NCBI RefSeq assembly: GCF_019703875.1
Contig: NZ_AP024110.1
Location: forward strand, 2,480,001 to 2,544,000
Length of the DNA stretch: 64,000 nucleotides
Direction: 5' to 3'
Source: Methyloradius palustris
GTDB taxonomy: Bacteria; Pseudomonadota; Gammaproteobacteria; Burkholderiales; Methylophilaceae
The position numbers and the translations under genes are program-made. Positions 61,395-64,000 of this stretch are shown in pieces (the stretch's first letter is position 1; every line of letters begins with the position of its first letter). The notes under the pieces were generated by a model. That model had not been told where the DNA came from. It saw nothing but the letters and a program-made list of their open reading frames with translations, and did not search any database.

Positions 61395-62174
61395 CTAAGA
61401 ATAAGCATAATCAATAATAAGCGGGGCGTGGTCACTGAATCGCTCCGCTTTGTAGATAGATGCTGCCTTAGCAGTTTGCGCGATTAAAGGTGTTGCAATC
61501 TGGTAATCAATACGCCAACCCACATTCTTCGCCCAAGCTTGCCCGCGATTACTCCACCATGTGTAGCATTCATCCGTGGTATCTGGATGCAGCTTACGAT
61601 AGACATCGTGCCAGCCCACACGGCCAAATAAATCGGTAAGCCACGCCCGTTCTTCTGGCAAAAAGCCAGAATTCTTTTTGTTGCCTTTCCAGTTTTTTAA
61701 ATCAACTTCTTGATGCGCAATATTCCAGTCACCAGATACCACCACCTCACGACCACTGGCTTTAAGTGCTTCAAGATGAGGCATAAAACGCGCCATTACA
61801 TCAAACTTAAAAGCCTGGCGTTCTTCTCCACTTGAGCCTGAAGGCAAATAAAGTGAAATCACGCTGAGATTGCCAAATTGGGCTTCTATGTAACGCCCTT
61901 CAGCATCTATATCTGCCAGCCCCAACCCCACAATCACTTTGTCTGGCTTGGCCTTGCTGTATATACCTACGCCGCTATAACCTTTTTTATCAGCATAGTG
62001 AAAATGGCCATGGTAACCCTCAGGTGCTAGCATTTCCGCTGTCATGTCTGCAGCTTGCGCCTTAAGTTCTTGCATGCAAATGACGTCAGCATTCTGCTTT
62101 TGCAGCCACGGGTAAAAGCCTTTGTTCGCGGCAGAGCGTATGCCATTGAGATTCGCAGATATAATACGTAACAA
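61395..62174 (-). CDS. xthA: Exodeoxyribonuclease III (AP endonuclease)
   Basis: A 259-residue endonuclease/exonuclease/phosphatase-fold enzyme. It has ISANLNGIRSAANKG, MQELKAQ (metal Glu), VVSGDWNIAHQEVDLKN, and the C-terminal RFSDHAPLIIDYA (catalytic Asp-His). It incises abasic sites. It is divergent from pyrE with a 27-base gap. Confidence 0.95.
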   Translation of the reverse strand: MLRIISANLNGIRSAANKGFYPWLQKQNADVICMQELKAQAADMTAEMLAPEGYHGHFHYADKKGYSGVGIYSKAKPDKVIVGLGLADIDAEGRYIEAQFGNLSVISLYLPSGSSGEERQAFKFDVMARFMPHLEALKASGREVVVSGDWNIAHQEVDLKNWKGNKKNSGFLPEERAWLTDLFGRVGWHDVYRKLHPDTTDECYTWWSNRGQAWAKNVGWRIDYQIATPLIAQTAKAASIYKAERFSDHAPLIIDYAYS

Positions 62175-62201
62175 TTGAAACCTTCCTTTGACTGACTAAA
62201 C

Positions 62202-62882
62202 ATGTCCGAATTAAGCCCTCATTCAAACAAAAGCCCAAACAATGATTTTACGCAAGAATTCATCCGCTTTGCGATTAATAAACAAGTGCTACGTTTTGGT
62301 GAATTTAAAACCAAAGCAGGCAGATTAAGCCCTTATTTTTTCAACGCTGGATTATTCAATGATGGCGAAAGTCTGATGAAGTTAGGCGAGTTCTACGCTG
62401 CTGCCCTTATCAAATCAGGCATTCAGTTCGACATGCTGTTTGGCCCCGCTTATAAAGGCATCACTTTGGCCGCCAGCATTGTGATTGCGTTAGCAAGGCA
62501 AAGTCACAACATTCCATTCGCATTCAACCGCAAAGAAGCTAAAGACCATGGCGAAGGCGGCACCATCGTCGGTTCTCCTCTGCAAGGCCGCGTGCTGATT
62601 GTAGATGACGTGATTTCTGCGGGCACTTCAATTCGTGAATCAGTTGAAATCATACAAAAAGCGGGCGCAGTTCCTTGCGGTGTAGCGATTGCGCTGGACA
62701 GGCAAGAACGAGGTTTGGGCTTACTTTCAGCCGTACAAGAAGTGCAGGAGAAGAACAATCTGCCTGTCATCAGCATCGCTGGATTAGCGGACCTGATTCA
62801 ATATCTTGATGGTGCAACAGAATTGGCCGAATTCAAACCAGCGATTGAAGCCTACCGCGCAGAATATGGCGTGCAGGTTTAG
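62202..62882 (+). CDS. pyrE: Orotate phosphoribosyltransferase
   Basis: A 226-residue type I phosphoribosyltransferase of pyrimidine synthesis. It has FGPAYKGITLAASIVIALA, FAFNRKEAKDHGEGG, and the PRPP motif VLIVDDVISAGTSIRES. The xthA-pyrE divergent pair is common in proteobacteria. Confidence 0.97.
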   Translation: MSELSPHSNKSPNNDFTQEFIRFAINKQVLRFGEFKTKAGRLSPYFFNAGLFNDGESLMKLGEFYAAALIKSGIQFDMLFGPAYKGITLAASIVIALARQSHNIPFAFNRKEAKDHGEGGTIVGSPLQGRVLIVDDVISAGTSIRESVEIIQKAGAVPCGVAIALDRQERGLGLLSAVQEVQEKNNLPVISIAGLADLIQYLDGATELAEFKPAIEAYRAEYGVQV

Positions 62883-62894
62883 TTCAACTCACTG

Positions 62895-63407
62895 ATGGCC
62901 ATCGTCAACAGCTTTGGCTATGTGGCAAACCCTGAAGCCAAAGTTCTGATTTTGGGTTCAATGCCCGGCAAAGTATCACTGGCTAAACAACAATATTATG
63001 GCCATGCACAAAATCTGTTCTGGCCGTTTATGAACGAGATTTTTGGTATAGATCTCAATCTGCCTTATGATCAAAAACTGGCCTTACTGCAAAGTAATGG
63101 AATAGCGCTTTGGGATGTGGTGCAGGAATGCGAACGACATAGCAGCCTAGATAGTGACATTCTTGAACATAGTATCAAACCCAATGACTTTAACGAGTTC
63201 TTTCAACGCTATCCTGCTATTCAGCATATATTCTTCAACGGCGCCAAAGCGGAATTGAGCTTCAGAAAATATGTATTGCCCGCCAACAATAACCTTGAAT
63301 ATTTGCAGCTGATCAAGCTGCCATCTACCAGTCCAGCTAATGCTTCAATCAGTAGAATGAAAAAGCTTGAAGAATGGCGTAAGGTAATATCGTTCACCCA
63401 GCGCTGA
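62895..63407 (+). CDS. DNA-deoxyinosine glycosylase (uracil-DNA glycosylase superfamily, family 6)
   Basis: A 170-residue protein. The N-terminal motif LGSMPGKVSLAKQQYYGHAQNLFW carries the catalytic Asn in the family's Q-N segment, and LPSTSPANAS near residue 145 replaces the usual HPSP loop. The family removes hypoxanthine from DNA. It lies 12 bases downstream of pyrE on the same strand. Confidence 0.9.
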   Translation: MAIVNSFGYVANPEAKVLILGSMPGKVSLAKQQYYGHAQNLFWPFMNEIFGIDLNLPYDQKLALLQSNGIALWDVVQECERHSSLDSDILEHSIKPNDFNEFFQRYPAIQHIFFNGAKAELSFRKYVLPANNNLEYLQLIKLPSTSPANASISRMKKLEEWRKVISFTQR

Positions 63408-63552
63408 CAGAACCTGTCTTACAATGACATTTCTTGTCAAGAGCCCTATTGCCGCAGTGAGTCGTTTGCAAAATCAAGCAGATATGGTGCAGAATCATTC
63501 CCTAATCTAATATAAAATTGCCTAAGAGCAAGTCATTCAGTATCGGGAAACT

Positions 63553-64000
63553 ATGCAGGTTTTGCCCTCGCGCCGTATCAGAAACACCTTTGCGATCTTG
63601 ATCGCAAGCATGCTGATGGCCTCAAATACTAGCTCCTTACTTGCGGCTGATACCAAAGCTGGCTCTGGAAAAATTCTAAAATGGGTGGATGATAAAGGTA
63701 TCACGCACTATGGTGATTCGATCCCATCTCAATATGCTGATCGTGATAACAGTGAGATTAACTCTCAAGGCATCACCATCAGAAAAAACCATATCAAGCC
63801 AAAAGAACAAACCGTACTTGAGATAGCCAACCAAGACCAAACACGTCGTGACCGCGCATTACTGGCCTCTTATACGACTGAACAAGAAATCGATTTGGCA
63901 CGTGACCGCAACCTGGAAATGGATGTGATTGCGATTGATGGCTTAAAACAAAGACATGAAACCGTGAGTAAAAAGCTAGCAGATAATCAAAAACTGGCAG
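63553..64000 (+). CDS. DUF4124 domain secreted protein (partial, runs off the window)
   Basis: An open frame of 149 codons from ATG 63553 to the window end. After a basic, hydrophobic leader (residues 1-32, LAA) comes the DUF4124 signature KILKWVDDKGITHYGDSIPSQYA, followed by a charged helical part. It is similar in layout to the DUF4124 gene at 24089 (signal peptide, motif, coiled coil). The stop lies beyond the window. The function is unknown. Confidence 0.85.
   Translation, partial: MQVLPSRRIRNTFAILIASMLMASNTSSLLAADTKAGSGKILKWVDDKGITHYGDSIPSQYADRDNSEINSQGITIRKNHIKPKEQTVLEIANQDQTRRDRALLASYTTEQEIDLARDRNLEMDVIAIDGLKQRHETVSKKLADNQKLA

Noticed and set aside
1..64000. tRNA, rRNA, CRISPR array, insertion sequence or prophage
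   Set aside because: No cloverleaf-like gaps, regular spaced repeats, transposase or phage genes were seen by eye; a covariance-model search would be decisive.

Overview
The window looks like a chromosomal stretch from a betaproteobacterium, most likely of the family Methylophilaceae (a Methylotenera- or Methylophilus-like methylotroph). This is an inference from several things: the pilMNOPQ-aroK-aroB-dgt block divergent from a PBP1A gene, the uvrA / YajR-type MFS / ssb arrangement, the rpe-trp cluster, the metX-metW pair, hemA-prfA-prmC, and the moderate GC content with AT-rich intergenic gaps. I see no rRNA, tRNA, CRISPR array, transposase or prophage gene. Nearly everything is single-copy core metabolism, with a few accessory patches.

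Layout. 0-2.4 kb: the tail of an unknown gene and an OsmC-YcaO fusion gene whose natural start is out of frame by one base. 2.8-4.5 kb: a three-gene periplasmic redox operon (cytochrome b, YedY-type molybdopterin enzyme with a Tat/lipobox leader, and a 75-residue protein made of Met-Lys-Lys-Asp repeats). It resembles the hypochlorite-scavenging YedZ1/YedY1/MrpX system. 4.5-8.6 kb: a GbsR-type regulator with a DCC protein, divergent from a NAD-binding epimerase-like gene with a clean operator-like palindrome between them, then a lipoprotein and an SPFH protein. 9-11.4 kb: ribA-cytochrome b561-YceI-YceI. 11.6-14.8 kb: an accessory patch of small exonuclease-like, TfoX-like, outer-membrane and lipoprotein genes. 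15-22 kb: ssb, MFS, uvrA, DUF2798, mtgA, aroE and rhodanese. 22.2-27.1 kb: glnA, a DUF4124 gene, glnL (ntrB) and glnG (ntrC), with a textbook sigma-54 promoter and two NtrC sites upstream of glnA. 27.1-29.9 kb: a TPR-methyltransferase, a small lipoprotein and a porin. 30.2-38 kb: dgt, aroB, aroK and pilQPONM. 38-41.3 kb: PBP1A and a conserved unknown. 41.3-50.4 kb: hemB, trpC, DUF3465, trpD, trpG, a MASE1-PAS-GGDEF-EAL protein, trpE and rpe. 50.7-54.5 kb: hemA, prfA, DUF2127 and prmC. 54.5-64 kb: a GntR regulator, PfkB kinase, gamma-carbonic anhydrase, metX, metW, TauE/SafE-like, AmpG-like, a DUF3096 mini-gene, xthA, pyrE, a deoxyinosine glycosylase, and the start of another DUF4124 gene at the right edge.

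How the parts work together. The strongest regulatory finds are both nutrient-sensing circuits. (i) Between rpe and trpE there is a 21-codon trp leader peptide gene with three Trp codons near its end, followed by mutually exclusive stem-loops and a U-rich stretch; this is a transcription attenuator in front of trpE. (ii) glnA has tandem GCAC-N7-GTGC NtrC sites about 31 bp apart upstream of a GG-N10-GC sigma-54 promoter, and the sensor and regulator genes lie just downstream. PrmC modifies the GGQ glutamine of the release factor encoded just upstream (prfA). The type IV pilus assembly genes form one minus-strand operon with the shikimate genes aroK and aroB behind them, separated by a hairpin that overlaps the aroK ribosome-binding region. 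Translation starts were moved inward from the longest open frame wherever a ribosome-binding site or the family's usual N-terminus argued for it.
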